Shown here piece by piece: positions 13,544 to 21,017 of a DNA stretch of 32,922 nt. The notes beneath the pieces are model-generated. The model saw nothing but the letters and a program-made list of their open reading frames with translations, searched no databases and was not told the origin of the DNA. The translations under genes were made by a program, and so were the position numbers. The stretch covers positions 1 through 32,922 of the forward strand of contig JADHYG010000005.1 in assembly GCA_016782545.1 (NCBI GenBank). Direction: 5' to 3'. The first letter of the stretch is position 1; every line of letters starts with the position of its first letter. This stretch comes from Candidatus Microgenomates bacterium. GTDB lineage: Bacteria; Patescibacteria; Microgenomatia; JADHYG01.

Positions 13544-15166
13544 ATGGCGAAAACAGTAATTAAATTTATCTGTCAACAATGTGGTTATGAAAGCCCTTCT
13601 TGGCTAGGTAAATGTCCTAATTGTGAAGAATGGAACAGTTTGGTAGAGACAGTGGTTTCCACTAAGGTTCGAGGTTCGAGGTTCGAGGTTCGAGAGAAAG
13701 AAAGAAAAACAAGTCAGCCTCTTAAGCTTTCGGCTATTAAAAAGACACAATTGAGACGAATCTTAACTGGAATAGGGGAATTTGATCGGGTATTGGGGAA
13801 TGGCCTGGTGCCGGGATCAGTGATTTTACTAGCCGGCGAGCCAGGAATTGGAAAATCGACTTTATTGCTTCAAGTGGCAGACGAGATTAGTAAGGCTTGC
13901 ATACCACATTTCAGAGATGGCGTTCGGCCAAAACTTAGTAGTCAAGTTAATGATAAATCTAGTCTCACTCTTCGAAAAACCGCTCAGACATTAATTGTTA
14001 AGAAAAAAGTTGGTAGTAGCGGTTTTTCAGAGCACTCTGAAATGGGTATTACTCGCCTTACCAAGACAACGTCTGTGTTATATGTCAGCGGCGAAGAGTC
14101 AGCCGAGCAATTAAAACTCCGCGCCCAACGCTTGGGAATTAAGGGCAAGAATCTTTTAATACTAGAAGAAACCAATGTTGAAGGAATTACTGATGTGATA
14201 AGGAAGTGGGAAGTGGGAAGTGGGAAGTGGGATACTGAAATGGGAAGTGAGAACTCTGGATCAGAAAATTCAAAGATTCAAAGATTCAAAGATTCAAAAT
14301 CAAAAAAATCTCACCTCTCACATCTCACTTCTAATTCTTCACTCATCATCATCGATTCCATTCAAACTCTTTACAGTCAAGAATTAACTGGCTCTCCAGG
14401 CTCAATTGGTCAGGTACGATATTGTACAGCAAAGTTGTTCGATATTGCCAAGAGAACCAGGACGCCAATGATTTTTATTGGTCACATCACTAAAGGAGGG
14501 ACGATTGCTGGTCCAAAAACCATTGAACATTTAGTGGACACGGTTTTATATCTTGAAGGAGAGCGGACAACATCACTACGGATCTTGCGCAGTTTTAAAA
14601 ATCGTTTTGGTCCCACTGATGAAGTCGGTGTTTTTCAAATGGAAGAAGGAGGACTTGAAGAAGTTTCTAATCCTTCTCAGTTTTTTCTTGAGGAAAGACA
14701 GAAAAAGGCTCCTGGATCGGTCATCACCATTGCTTTACAGGGAACAAGACCAATATTAGCTGAGGCTGAAAGCCTCGTAGTGCCCACCAAACTGGCGTTT
14801 CCAAGACGGGTAGCTAGTGGGATAGCTTTTTCAAGGCTTCAAATAATTTGCGCCATTCTTCAAAAAAGATTAAGAATGCCTTTGGGGGGCTTTGATGTTT
14901 ATGTGAGTATTTCCGGAGGATTAAAGATTACTGAACCGGCCGCTGATTTAGCCATTGCTCTTTCGATTATTTCTTCTTATAAAAATAAAGTTTTAACTTC
15001 AAATACAGCTGTTGTTGGCGAGCTTGGCCTTTTGGGAGAAATAAGAAAAGTGCCTCTTTTGGAAAAAAGAATCAAAGAAGCAAGGAGATTAGGGTATGGG
15101 AATGTGTTGAGTTCCAATCGATACAGGGATCTTGTTAGCTTGCTAAAATCACTTCAATTAGCTTAG
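13544..15166 (+). CDS. radA: DNA repair protein RadA with two in-frame palindromic insertions
   Basis: The zinc finger C10-x2-C13...C24-x2-C27 is followed by the RecA-like ATPase: Walker A GEPGIGKS (98-105), the YVSGEES segment (180-186), Walker B LIIIDS (267-272) and the RadA-specific KNRFG (352-356). A Lon-like C-terminal domain follows (GGFDVYVSISGGLKITEPAADLA...). RadA is a branch-migration helicase of recombination. At 540 residues it is longer than the usual 450 or so. Two inserts explain most of this: residues about 118-176 right after the Walker A helix, and about 222-265 just before Walker B. Both map to palindromic DNA. The linker at 41-50 is encoded by four AGGTTCG repeats (13665-13694). 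Frame and all motifs are intact, so the protein is probably active. Confidence 0.93.
   Translation: MAKTVIKFICQQCGYESPSWLGKCPNCEEWNSLVETVVSTKVRGSRFEVREKERKTSQPLKLSAIKKTQLRRILTGIGEFDRVLGNGLVPGSVILLAGEPGIGKSTLLLQVADEISKACIPHFRDGVRPKLSSQVNDKSSLTLRKTAQTLIVKKKVGSSGFSEHSEMGITRLTKTTSVLYVSGEESAEQLKLRAQRLGIKGKNLLILEETNVEGITDVIRKWEVGSGKWDTEMGSENSGSENSKIQRFKDSKSKKSHLSHLTSNSSLIIIDSIQTLYSQELTGSPGSIGQVRYCTAKLFDIAKRTRTPMIFIGHITKGGTIAGPKTIEHLVDTVLYLEGERTTSLRILRSFKNRFGPTDEVGVFQMEEGGLEEVSNPSQFFLEERQKKAPGSVITIALQGTRPILAEAESLVVPTKLAFPRRVASGIAFSRLQIICAILQKRLRMPLGGFDVYVSISGGLKITEPAADLAIALSIISSYKNKVLTSNTAVVGELGLLGEIRKVPLLEKRIKEARRLGYGNVLSSNRYRDLVSLLKSLQLA
13895..14072. repeat. Palindromic element in frame in radA (first insertion)
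   Basis: ATTTCAGAG near the left end and CTCTGAAAT near the right end pair, flanked by ATACC and GGTAT. Inside, AAAAACCGC pairs with GCGGTTTTT over 9 bp. The encoded residues about 118-176 have no counterpart in ordinary RadA proteins. Confidence 0.65.
14207..14339. repeat. GAAGTGGGA-type palindromic element in frame in radA (second insertion)
   Basis: Tandem GGAAGTGGGAAGTGGGA on the left is mirrored by CTCACATCTCACTTC on the right, with an ATTCAAAG tandem in the middle. It encodes SENSGSENSKIQRFKDS... , which closely matches a segment of the unrelated YYY protein at 17959-18060. Confidence 0.82.
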
Positions 15167-15543
15167 ATTAAATTTCCAATTTTCAATGACCAATTTACCC
15201 GCCTGCCAAAGCTATGCTTTGCATTGCGGGCAAGCAATAAATTTGCAATGATTCAATTTTCAATTAAGAGATTAGATTAGAGAATTGTTTGAAAATTGCA
15301 AAATTGATATTTGATTGAAAATTAAAAATTAGAAATTGAAAATTAATTAGTCATTATCGTCCAGAGGACGGATCAGTCTTTGACTGAGAAATTACAGTAT
15401 TTTTATCCTCTTTTTAGCAAAAATAATCTTTCCCCAACTTTTCCACAAAAATATTTCTTTAAAAATCTCCTTTATTTAAAGGCTATAACTGTTCTTATTT
15501 ATTATAGGGCTATGGAAAATGAAGATAAAAATCCCTATGGGAC
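15167..15543. other. AT-rich intergenic region with a large palindromic repeat
   Basis: From about 15173 to 15345 the sequence is made of AATTTCCAATTTTCAATGA-type units and their complements (TTGAAAATT, CAAAATTG). A GC-rich hairpin is embedded at about 15199-15231 (CCAAAGC-tat-GCTTTG inside CCCGC/GCGGG). From 15346 to 15543 there is a small GTCC/GGAC hairpin and CCTTTATTTAAAGG. No gene is seen. Confidence 0.6.
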
Positions 15544-15572
15544 TTGACAAGAGTTTTGGGATGTGATATAGA
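15544..15572 (+). promoter_or_regulatory. Promoter of the small ORF at 15580, predicted leaderless
   Basis: TTGACA (15544-15549), a 17-base spacer and an extended -10 TGaTATAGA (TATAGA 15567-15572) put the start point at 15579-15580, on the ATG. Confidence 0.68.
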
Positions 15573-15579
15573 AATAATA

Positions 15580-15726
15580 ATGAATAAATTTTTACAGGAA
15601 AAGAAGACCAAGATAGGGAAATCCGTTTTGAAAGAAAAGGAAAGAATAGATTTTGAGAATTTTGTGAGGGTTCAACTTTTAAAATTAAAGGAAAGAGGTT
15701 TAAGTTTGCCAATAGCAACGTTGTAG
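15580..15726 (+). CDS. Small basic hypothetical protein (48 residues)
   Basis: The ATG coincides with the predicted transcription start. The peptide begins MNKFLQEKKTKIGKSVLKEK and ends GLSLPIATL; it is Lys-rich, probably helical, with no membrane segment. I do not recognise it. The promoter and the structured region directly downstream suggest that the transcript is real, whether the peptide or the RNA is the main product. Longer ORFs on the opposite strand here look like chance. Confidence 0.5.
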   Translation: MNKFLQEKKTKIGKSVLKEKERIDFENFVRVQLLKLKERGLSLPIATL

Positions 15727-15971
15727 GAAGGGTGGAAGGGACCCGCCGCAACTTGCCTCTCGCCTTATCTACTATTCGTAGCGCGGCTCGAGGCGCATTT
15801 GCTGGCGGGGTTACGGACACTAAGCTCTCCGCCAGCTGACGGATCGCTAAGTGTCCATAAAAAAAGAGCATCACTACCGCTAAGGAAGGGTCTTACGAGT
15901 AGCAATGCTCTTTGCAAGAAAGGCCTTTAATCACCACCAGGGCAGAAGGGGTGATCAACTGCCTATTTTTT
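15727..15971 (+). ncRNA. Structured RNA candidate: three hairpins and a pseudoknot
   Basis: CCCGCC (15742-15747) pairs with GGCGGG (15804-15809), and GGACACT (15815-15821) with AGTGTCC (15850-15856). AAAGAGCAT (15863-15871) pairs with ATGCTCTTT (15905-15913), with CTAC/GTAG and TAAG/CTTA stacked inside. At the end TCACC (15931-15935) pairs with GGTGA (15950-15954), interleaved with GGCAG (15941-15945) and CTGCC (15959-15963), an H-type pseudoknot followed by TATTTTTT. The family is not recognised; it is not tmRNA, SRP or RNase P RNA by their core motifs. Confidence 0.45.
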
Positions 15972-16313
15972 ATAGATAGCAGAAAAGAATTTGTTTGTCA
16001 AGAAAGTTTCTGAAGCTATAATTTGAGGATTAGCTAACCTTAACAAGTAAAAAGGAAAGCGACAAAATCTTTGGATTTGGGATGGAAGCTCAGATGTTGG
16101 GCAGGCTTCTGAGCTTCCTTTCAAGCTCCGAAGGTTAAAGAGTATTAGATTCTTTTGAAGTGGGAAGTGCGAGGTTTTTGATCTTGCCTGCCTGACGGCA
16201 GGCAGAAATGGGAATCTTTGACTTTTTGAAATTTTCTCACTTCCAGAATTCAAAAATTCAAGAAATCCGTATCAAAGATTCTCACATCCCACATCTCATT
16301 TCAATTATCTTAT
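15972..16313. repeat. Intergenic region of nested palindromes, with a GAAGTGGGA-type element
   Basis: GGAAGCTCAG (16084-16093) pairs perfectly with CTGAGCTTCC (16109-16118), inside CTAACCTTAA/AAGGTTAAAG arms. The stretch 16157-16302 starts GAAGTGGGAAGTG and ends CACATCTCATTTC, the family found in radA and in the YYY gene; it carries a nested hairpin GCCTGCC-tgac-GGCAGGC. No gene is seen. Confidence 0.7.
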
Positions 16314-18704
16314 TCACCTTATTTCAAAAATCTTTGTTTTTCCACTTTCAAAAACCACTTTTCCCAATTGATCAAATTTTTCTTCATTGAGGGTTTTGTA
16401 TTTTTCCCGTTCAAGCTGACCCAAAAAAACATAAGCGACGTTATATTTTTCCAACATTTCTTTTGTTTTTTCTAAATCTTCTGACTGATAAATTGTTTCT
16501 ACTTCCGGAACTCGTGACCCTGGTTCATCATAACTGCCTCGCCACAGCCATTCATGAACAGGCCAGCCCAAGATAGTGGGTAAACCACTGTAGGAAGACA
16601 CTCGAGCGTAATCAGTATATGACTCACCTACTGCTTCAACCACAACAGGTTTGAGGTTCGAGGTTCGAGGTTCGAGGTTTTTAAGAAAAAGAATACCGGC
16701 ATAATCATCAGAATATTGGTTTTTAAGCCAAGCAGTACCATCAAGGCCATGATAGGTTTTCAAATTGCCGTAATAAGAGTTAATGGCAAAATAGGGGTAG
16801 ATAGAAACCAAGAAAACTTGAAAAAACAAAATTAGAAAAAAAGCTAAACGAAAAAGACCAGTCGGAAATCTTAGATTAATTGTCTTAGTTTCCTGATATT
16901 CAATTTTAATTTTAAATTTGCTGAAAAAGCCTTTATTAGAGCGGGGACGCTTTTTTTTGATTAAAGAAATGATCGTATAGCCTGAAACAATAGACATCAT
17001 GATAAAAGCCTGATAACCGAGTTTAAACATGGTGTTGGCGCGAAAATGACCTGGATAAATGTCTTTGGCATAGAAAAACTCGGGAAAAATGAGGAGAAGA
17101 GTAGAGGTGAAGATCATGAGGAGGAGGAAGAGATGAATTTTTCCCCAATTTCTAATTTTTAGTGTCAAATTTCTAAACAATGTTAAAATCCCAAATCCAA
17201 ATTCTTTTTGAACTTTGGGTTTTGGATTTGATTTGTCATTTGAACTTTGGGTTTTGGATTTTCTCAGTAAGTAAGTCACAAAGACAGCTGCATTAAAATA
17301 GAAGAATCCCCACAAAATCGCCAGCATGTATAGAGGCGATCTTTGACAATCTCCTTTTGGAAAAATAAATGGCCCCCATTTGTCCGGCAAAAATGAAAGC
17401 GGACAGTTGACACCAATGCCTTTAACAAAAGGGTGGAAATTGAGATTAAAAGGGAGAGAGAAGAGAAAAAAGCTAAAAACTAAAAGCGCAAGGTTTAAAA
17501 TTACAGTTAGGAATTTAGATTTTTTTAATTTTTCTATACGATTTTTATATTTTGTTTCTTGATCAGAGGGTCGTTTAAAGATTAATTGGACTACTAAAAT
17601 AACTAAACCTGACAATGCTAGATAAATCAATCCATCCCAAGCATTGGTCATATAGAGGACTGCGGTGAGAAAGCCAAGAAAAGGAATAATTAGTAATTGG
17701 TAATTAGTAATTAGGGAAAAAAGAGTGGCAATGGTCAATAAAACGAATGGTATATCAAAAACATGACCATGGAGGTCGGCCACTACCCATGAATACATGG
17801 GAAATTCATGAATGGTAAAAGGAATAAGTCTGGTGGCGTCAGGATACCAATATTTGCTGGCGTCTTTTAAAAATAAATAAATAGGATGGAGATTGCCAGC
17901 CATAGTAACTAGAAAGCCAGTGAGAAGACCAGCGGGCATAATTCCAAGTCCGAATTTTGAAGTGAGATGTGTGAAGTGAGATTTTTTTGACGTTGAATTT
18001 TTGAATTTTTGAATTTTTGAATTTTTTGATCCAGAATTTTCACCTTCCATTTCCCACTTCAGATTTTTCCACAGAAGGTTAATGCCAATTGAAAAAGCAC
18101 CGGTAAAACAAAGAGCAAAAATATTAGCCAAAATCAAGTTATAAGTAATGGCTGAATTAATGCCTGTCAGTTTGGTTAAAACTGCAGCCGTTAAATGGCC
18201 AAAATAATAATAATTAATAGTAGAGCCGCCAGTATATCTTGGGTCAGGAGAAGGGGAGAGCCACATATCATGAGGTGGAAAAAACTTGCTTTTTAAAATA
18301 GCGTTGATAAAGCCAAAATCCATGAATTTTTCTAAGCCATGAATTGAAGGTTCATGAGCTCTAATCCAAGACCAAAACAAAAGAGCGAGAAAAAATAAAA
18401 CTTCTTCAAAGATAATGATTTTTAGTTGTTGTTTTGACCAAGGTTTTCTTTTAAAAATTAGAAAGTTGATAATGGCAAGGCCAATAATAACCAACCAAAT
18501 TGTTTCTTGAAAAAAGGGCAGGATTTTCAAACTGCCTAAAAGCCAAGTAATGTAGGAAACAAGAAGAATGGCTAAAATTTTGGCAAAAGGATAGCCAAAA
18601 TCAAGAAATCTTGAAAAAAGCCTTTTGGTTAAAGGAAAAACAAGAATTCCCAAAGCAAAAACAGCCAGCCACCAATGAAGAATATAAGACAAATCCTGAG
18701 TCAT
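16314..18704 (-). CDS. DUF2298 / YYY-family multi-spanning membrane protein
   Basis: The protein has 796 residues with many membrane segments and the family signature GGSTINYYYFGH (159-170), after the conserved RAHEPSIHGLEKFMDFGFINAI (115-136). The family (Chlor_Arch_YYY) resembles GT-C glycosyltransferases, so a role in surface glycan or lipid-linked sugar transfer is plausible but unproven. A predicted loop, residues about 217-250, is a palindromic-element insertion matching the second radA insertion. A second low-complexity loop (QSSNDKSNPKPKVQ) is encoded by repeated DNA at about 17195-17270, and AGGTTCG repeats at 16653-16679 encode NLEPRTSNLKP. Upstream, TGATAAGAT ends 6 bases before the ATG, suggesting a leaderless mRNA. 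Confidence 0.85.
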   Translation of the reverse strand: MTQDLSYILHWWLAVFALGILVFPLTKRLFSRFLDFGYPFAKILAILLVSYITWLLGSLKILPFFQETIWLVIIGLAIINFLIFKRKPWSKQQLKIIIFEEVLFFLALLFWSWIRAHEPSIHGLEKFMDFGFINAILKSKFFPPHDMWLSPSPDPRYTGGSTINYYYFGHLTAAVLTKLTGINSAITYNLILANIFALCFTGAFSIGINLLWKNLKWEMEGENSGSKNSKIQKFKNSTSKKSHFTHLTSKFGLGIMPAGLLTGFLVTMAGNLHPIYLFLKDASKYWYPDATRLIPFTIHEFPMYSWVVADLHGHVFDIPFVLLTIATLFSLITNYQLLIIPFLGFLTAVLYMTNAWDGLIYLALSGLVILVVQLIFKRPSDQETKYKNRIEKLKKSKFLTVILNLALLVFSFFLFSLPFNLNFHPFVKGIGVNCPLSFLPDKWGPFIFPKGDCQRSPLYMLAILWGFFYFNAAVFVTYLLRKSKTQSSNDKSNPKPKVQKEFGFGILTLFRNLTLKIRNWGKIHLFLLLMIFTSTLLLIFPEFFYAKDIYPGHFRANTMFKLGYQAFIMMSIVSGYTIISLIKKKRPRSNKGFFSKFKIKIEYQETKTINLRFPTGLFRLAFFLILFFQVFLVSIYPYFAINSYYGNLKTYHGLDGTAWLKNQYSDDYAGILFLKNLEPRTSNLKPVVVEAVGESYTDYARVSSYSGLPTILGWPVHEWLWRGSYDEPGSRVPEVETIYQSEDLEKTKEMLEKYNVAYVFLGQLEREKYKTLNEEKFDQLGKVVFESGKTKIFEIR
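17959..18060. repeat. GAAGTGAGA-type palindromic element in frame in the YYY gene
   Basis: GAAGTGAGATGTGTGAAGTGAGA on the left (split here as GAAGTGAGA units) and CATTTCCCACTTC on the right are complementary arms around a tandem TTGAATTTT core. The encoded loop reads ENSGSKNSKIQKFKNS, close to the radA insertion. Confidence 0.82.
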
Positions 18705-18794
18705 TTTTTTATCTTATCACAAGAAAATATTTTTTTAAAGAATTAAATAAGATTAAGCGAAATTAAGTTAAAATTAGATAATATGACAATTCTT

Positions 18795-18840
18795 AAATCT
18801 TTCAAAATCATCTGCGATCGCAGGGAAAAATGAAAGGTTT
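18795..18840. repeat. GATCG-loop hairpin, type 2, copy E, just downstream of PaaX/Cas2-like gene 2
   Basis: AAATCTTTCA (18795-18804) pairs with TGAAAGGTTT (18831-18840) with one G-T. The centre is the 12-base palindrome CTGCGATCGCAG (18812-18823). It ends one base before the stop codon of the minus-strand gene. Confidence 0.8.
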
Positions 18841-18841
18841 G

Positions 18842-19585
18842 TCAAGTTTTTTTCTGAACCTGCTTGGCGATTTTTTGAAGAGTAAAACCTGGCCAGGTTT
18901 TAGGAAGTAATTCTTGAGGTAAATGGGGATCAGTGAATAAAATATCAAAATAAGAAGATAAAAATTCTTGCGATGTTAATTTTTTCTCTTTCCATTCTTC
19001 AAGCAGTTTTTCATAAGCTTTTTCTAAGCCTTTCAGTGACCAGACTTTATAAGCAGTATCTTTAGGATTAATACCAATAAATCTAACTCGACTTATAAAA
19101 ACATTACTTTGTAATCTTTTTTCTTGAACAAATTCCCAAAGATCATCTAAAAGATTAAAAGGGGAGATGTAAACACTTCTTTGCAGCTGACCAAAATTTA
19201 ACTCTTTGAGTTTTTCTCTCCAAAGCTCTCTTGTTTTTTTATTTGTTTCTTGAATGTCATAAGAGGCTTGTGTGAAAAGACTATCCCATTTTTTCTTTTG
19301 CAACGAAAGAAAAGGAAAATTGCGGATCGTTTTTGTTTTGCCTTTTGTGGTTAGTTTTAGATGAGGAACACCATTTATTTTTACTTTTTCTATTTCTTTT
19401 GTTTTCAAACCCCGATTCACCAAAAGATAGAAGTTTGATTTTTTGTATTTTCGAGGATAATATCCATAGACTTGTTGATAAGAAAAAGACATCAGACCGC
19501 CGGCATCAGCAACATCTTCAAATAAATCACCAAGCCCGGCTAGGAGAAGTCTCAACCTGTCTTTTGGTTTTAAAAGCTTAGCCAT
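18842..19585 (-). CDS. PaaX-like protein with winged-helix head and Cas2-like domain (paralogue 2)
   Basis: This 247-residue protein aligns with the one at 4784 without gaps over the first 144 residues. The head DLFEDVADAGGLMSFSYQQVYG is nearly identical. In the Cas2-like domain ASYDIQE replaces VIFDIPE but keeps D110, followed by REKLKELNFGQLQRSVYIS, and the end DPHLPQELLPKTWPG is conserved. The head is much better conserved than the rest. It lies between two hairpins of type 2 (18795-18840 and 19677-19720) whose loop and stem differ from those around paralogue 1. There is no cas1, CRISPR array or phenylacetate gene nearby. DNA or hairpin binding is the likeliest role, which is inference. 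Confidence 0.82.
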   Translation of the reverse strand: MAKLLKPKDRLRLLLAGLGDLFEDVADAGGLMSFSYQQVYGYYPRKYKKSNFYLLVNRGLKTKEIEKVKINGVPHLKLTTKGKTKTIRNFPFLSLQKKKWDSLFTQASYDIQETNKKTRELWREKLKELNFGQLQRSVYISPFNLLDDLWEFVQEKRLQSNVFISRVRFIGINPKDTAYKVWSLKGLEKAYEKLLEEWKEKKLTSQEFLSSYFDILFTDPHLPQELLPKTWPGFTLQKIAKQVQKKT

Positions 19586-19676
19586 GTGGGTTTAGTTAGT
19601 TGAGCTAAATTTATTAATTATTTTTCTAAATTATTTTTCTTAAATCTTCTGAATTTCTAATTTCTAGGTTAACAAG

Positions 19677-19720
19677 AATCTTTCAAAAAGTCAAGCGATC
19701 GCAGAGGATTTTGAAAGATT
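19677..19720. repeat. GATCG-loop hairpin, type 2, copy F, upstream of PaaX/Cas2-like gene 2
   Basis: AATCTTTCAAAA (19677-19688) pairs perfectly with TTTTGAAAGATT (19709-19720). The loop holds GCGATCGC (19695-19702) followed by AG, as in copy E. It lies 91 bases upstream of the start codon. Confidence 0.83.
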
Positions 19721-19939
19721 TTTGGGGTTTGAAGCTTATCTTTTGATATCTTTTTAAGATAACAAACTCCCGTCTGCCAAAGCTGTCTGCCCGAAGTCGC
19801 TACGCTCAATGCGTTGCAGGTGGGTGCCGAAAGCATTGCGGGCAGGAAAGTTTGTCATGCCGTTTTTTTCAGGATAATCCCTTTTTAAGATCCAAGGATT
19901 ATCATGTTTTTTTCAAAGACGGTTATTTCATTTTCTGTA
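19721..19939. repeat. Intergenic palindromes between PaaX/Cas2-like gene 2 and the flippase-like gene
   Basis: TTATCTT/AAGATAA lies at about 19737-19763. A larger element at about 19763-19856 has ACAAACT/AGTTTGT ends with CTGCC...GGGCAG inside, sharing the CTGCCAAAGC...GCATTGCGGGC motif with 15199-15231. GATAATCC and GGATTATC (about 19873-19904) form a further hairpin with GATC in its loop. No gene is seen. Confidence 0.6.
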
Positions 19940-20893
19940 TCACAATTTTTTTCTCAAAAAGACAAAGAGGCTGATGATGCCTAGGGAGACGCCGAACCAA
20001 AGAGTGAAGATTCGCAAAAGAATAGTGGCGGAGACGGCCAGAGTTTTAGAAAGCCCGAGAAGGGTGATTAGCAGTCCGGTCAGACTGCCTTCAGTGACTC
20101 CGAGTCCTGCTGGTAGGAAACTTAGAAAACCCAACAAAGAAGCAAAGCAAAAAATGAAAAAAGAAGCCAGTAAAACCTTGCTTGAAAAAGCCACCCCTAG
20201 TCCGACCAGAACAACAGTCAAGCCCAAACATTCTGCTCCCCAGGCAAGGCTGCCCAAAAGAGTGCCAATGCTTAAATTCTTAAAAGAAACTAAAACCTGA
20301 GCTTTGGTAAAAAACTTTTTAAAACCAGGGATGAGTTTTTTAGAAAACCAAAACAGACTTAAGATTTTCAAAAAAAGAGCCTCATTTTTTAAAGTAATAA
20401 TAATTGCTAAACAAATGGCAATACCAATTAAAAACACAGGCAAGCCATGTTTAAAAGACATCATCCCAAAACTGGCGAGGATGATTGAAGCCAGACCATC
20501 AGTTAATCTTTCAGCAACAATGATGGGGACAGCTGAGGCAAAATGGTTTTTGCCTACTTTTTTGAGAAAATAGGCCTTGATTAATTCACCGACTTTACCG
20601 GGAGTAACGGTCATAGAAAGGCCGGAAAAAAAGATTAAAAAAGCATTAGAAGAGGAAACCTGAAGATTAGTTGCTTTTAAAAAATGTTTAAATCGCAGAA
20701 ATCTTAAAACATAGTTAAGTAGGGAAAGGCCTAGAGCTAAAGGAATAAAATAAAGCTTGAATGACAAAACAGTTTCCGTTGTTTCCTGCAAATCTGACCA
20801 AAAAGCAAGGGCAATGGAAATCAAAAGACCAAAGAAAAAAGAAAATAAGATTTGTTTTTCTAAAGATTTGATCTTTTGCAAGAGATTGTTCAT
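19940..20893 (-). CDS. Flippase-like membrane protein (lysylphosphatidylglycerol synthase TM family, UPF0104)
   Basis: The 317-residue protein has about eight membrane segments and family motifs TPGKVGELIKAYFL (the PGK-GE block) and SFLPAGLGVTEGSLTGLL. These belong to the PF03706 family, the membrane part of MprF and a set of stand-alone proteins such as AglD-like ones thought to move lipid-linked molecules. The soluble synthase domain of MprF is absent. It lies between repeat-rich spacers and near glycosyltransferase genes, which is compatible with lipid-linked sugar handling. That role is inference. Confidence 0.83.
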   Translation of the reverse strand: MNNLLQKIKSLEKQILFSFFFGLLISIALAFWSDLQETTETVLSFKLYFIPLALGLSLLNYVLRFLRFKHFLKATNLQVSSSNAFLIFFSGLSMTVTPGKVGELIKAYFLKKVGKNHFASAVPIIVAERLTDGLASIILASFGMMSFKHGLPVFLIGIAICLAIIITLKNEALFLKILSLFWFSKKLIPGFKKFFTKAQVLVSFKNLSIGTLLGSLAWGAECLGLTVVLVGLGVAFSSKVLLASFFIFCFASLLGFLSFLPAGLGVTEGSLTGLLITLLGLSKTLAVSATILLRIFTLWFGVSLGIISLFVFLRKKL

Positions 20894-20912
20894 TCAAATA
20901 TTTATATGAAAA

Positions 20913-21010
20913 AATAGTTATATGGTTATATAGCTATATGGTTAAATCACTTAGCAAGTTTAACGATTAATCATTTTTTAACAATTAACCATCTAACCAT
21001 TTAGCTATTC
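20913..21010. repeat. ATGGTTATAT-type palindromic element
   Basis: AATAGTTATATGGTTA and TATATGGTTAA units on the left are mirrored by AATTAACCATCTAACCAT and TAGCTATT on the right. The family also occurs at 481-563 and in frame at 26429-26516. Confidence 0.72.
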
Positions 21011-21017
21011 TATTTCT

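Noticed and set aside
13665..13694. CRISPR-like short direct repeats (AGGTTCG, also 16653-16679)
   Set aside because: The units are 7 bases, contiguous and without spacers, and they lie inside coding sequence. They are simple tandem repeats.
15438..15446. DnaA-box-like TTTTCCACA suggesting an origin
   Set aside because: Only one imperfect box is seen, with no cluster, dnaA or dnaN nearby.
15476..15874. 132-codon minus-strand ORF
   Set aside because: It runs antisense through a promoter, the small ORF and the structured RNA, has low-complexity composition and no start signals.
15727..15971. tmRNA, SRP RNA or RNase P RNA
   Set aside because: There is no tRNA-like end or tag peptide ending in Ala-Ala, no GGAAGCAGC-type SRP loop and no RNase P core motif.
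19974..20573. Plus-strand ORFs opposite the flippase-like gene
   Set aside because: They are the antisense shadow of a well-supported membrane protein and have biased, motif-free composition.
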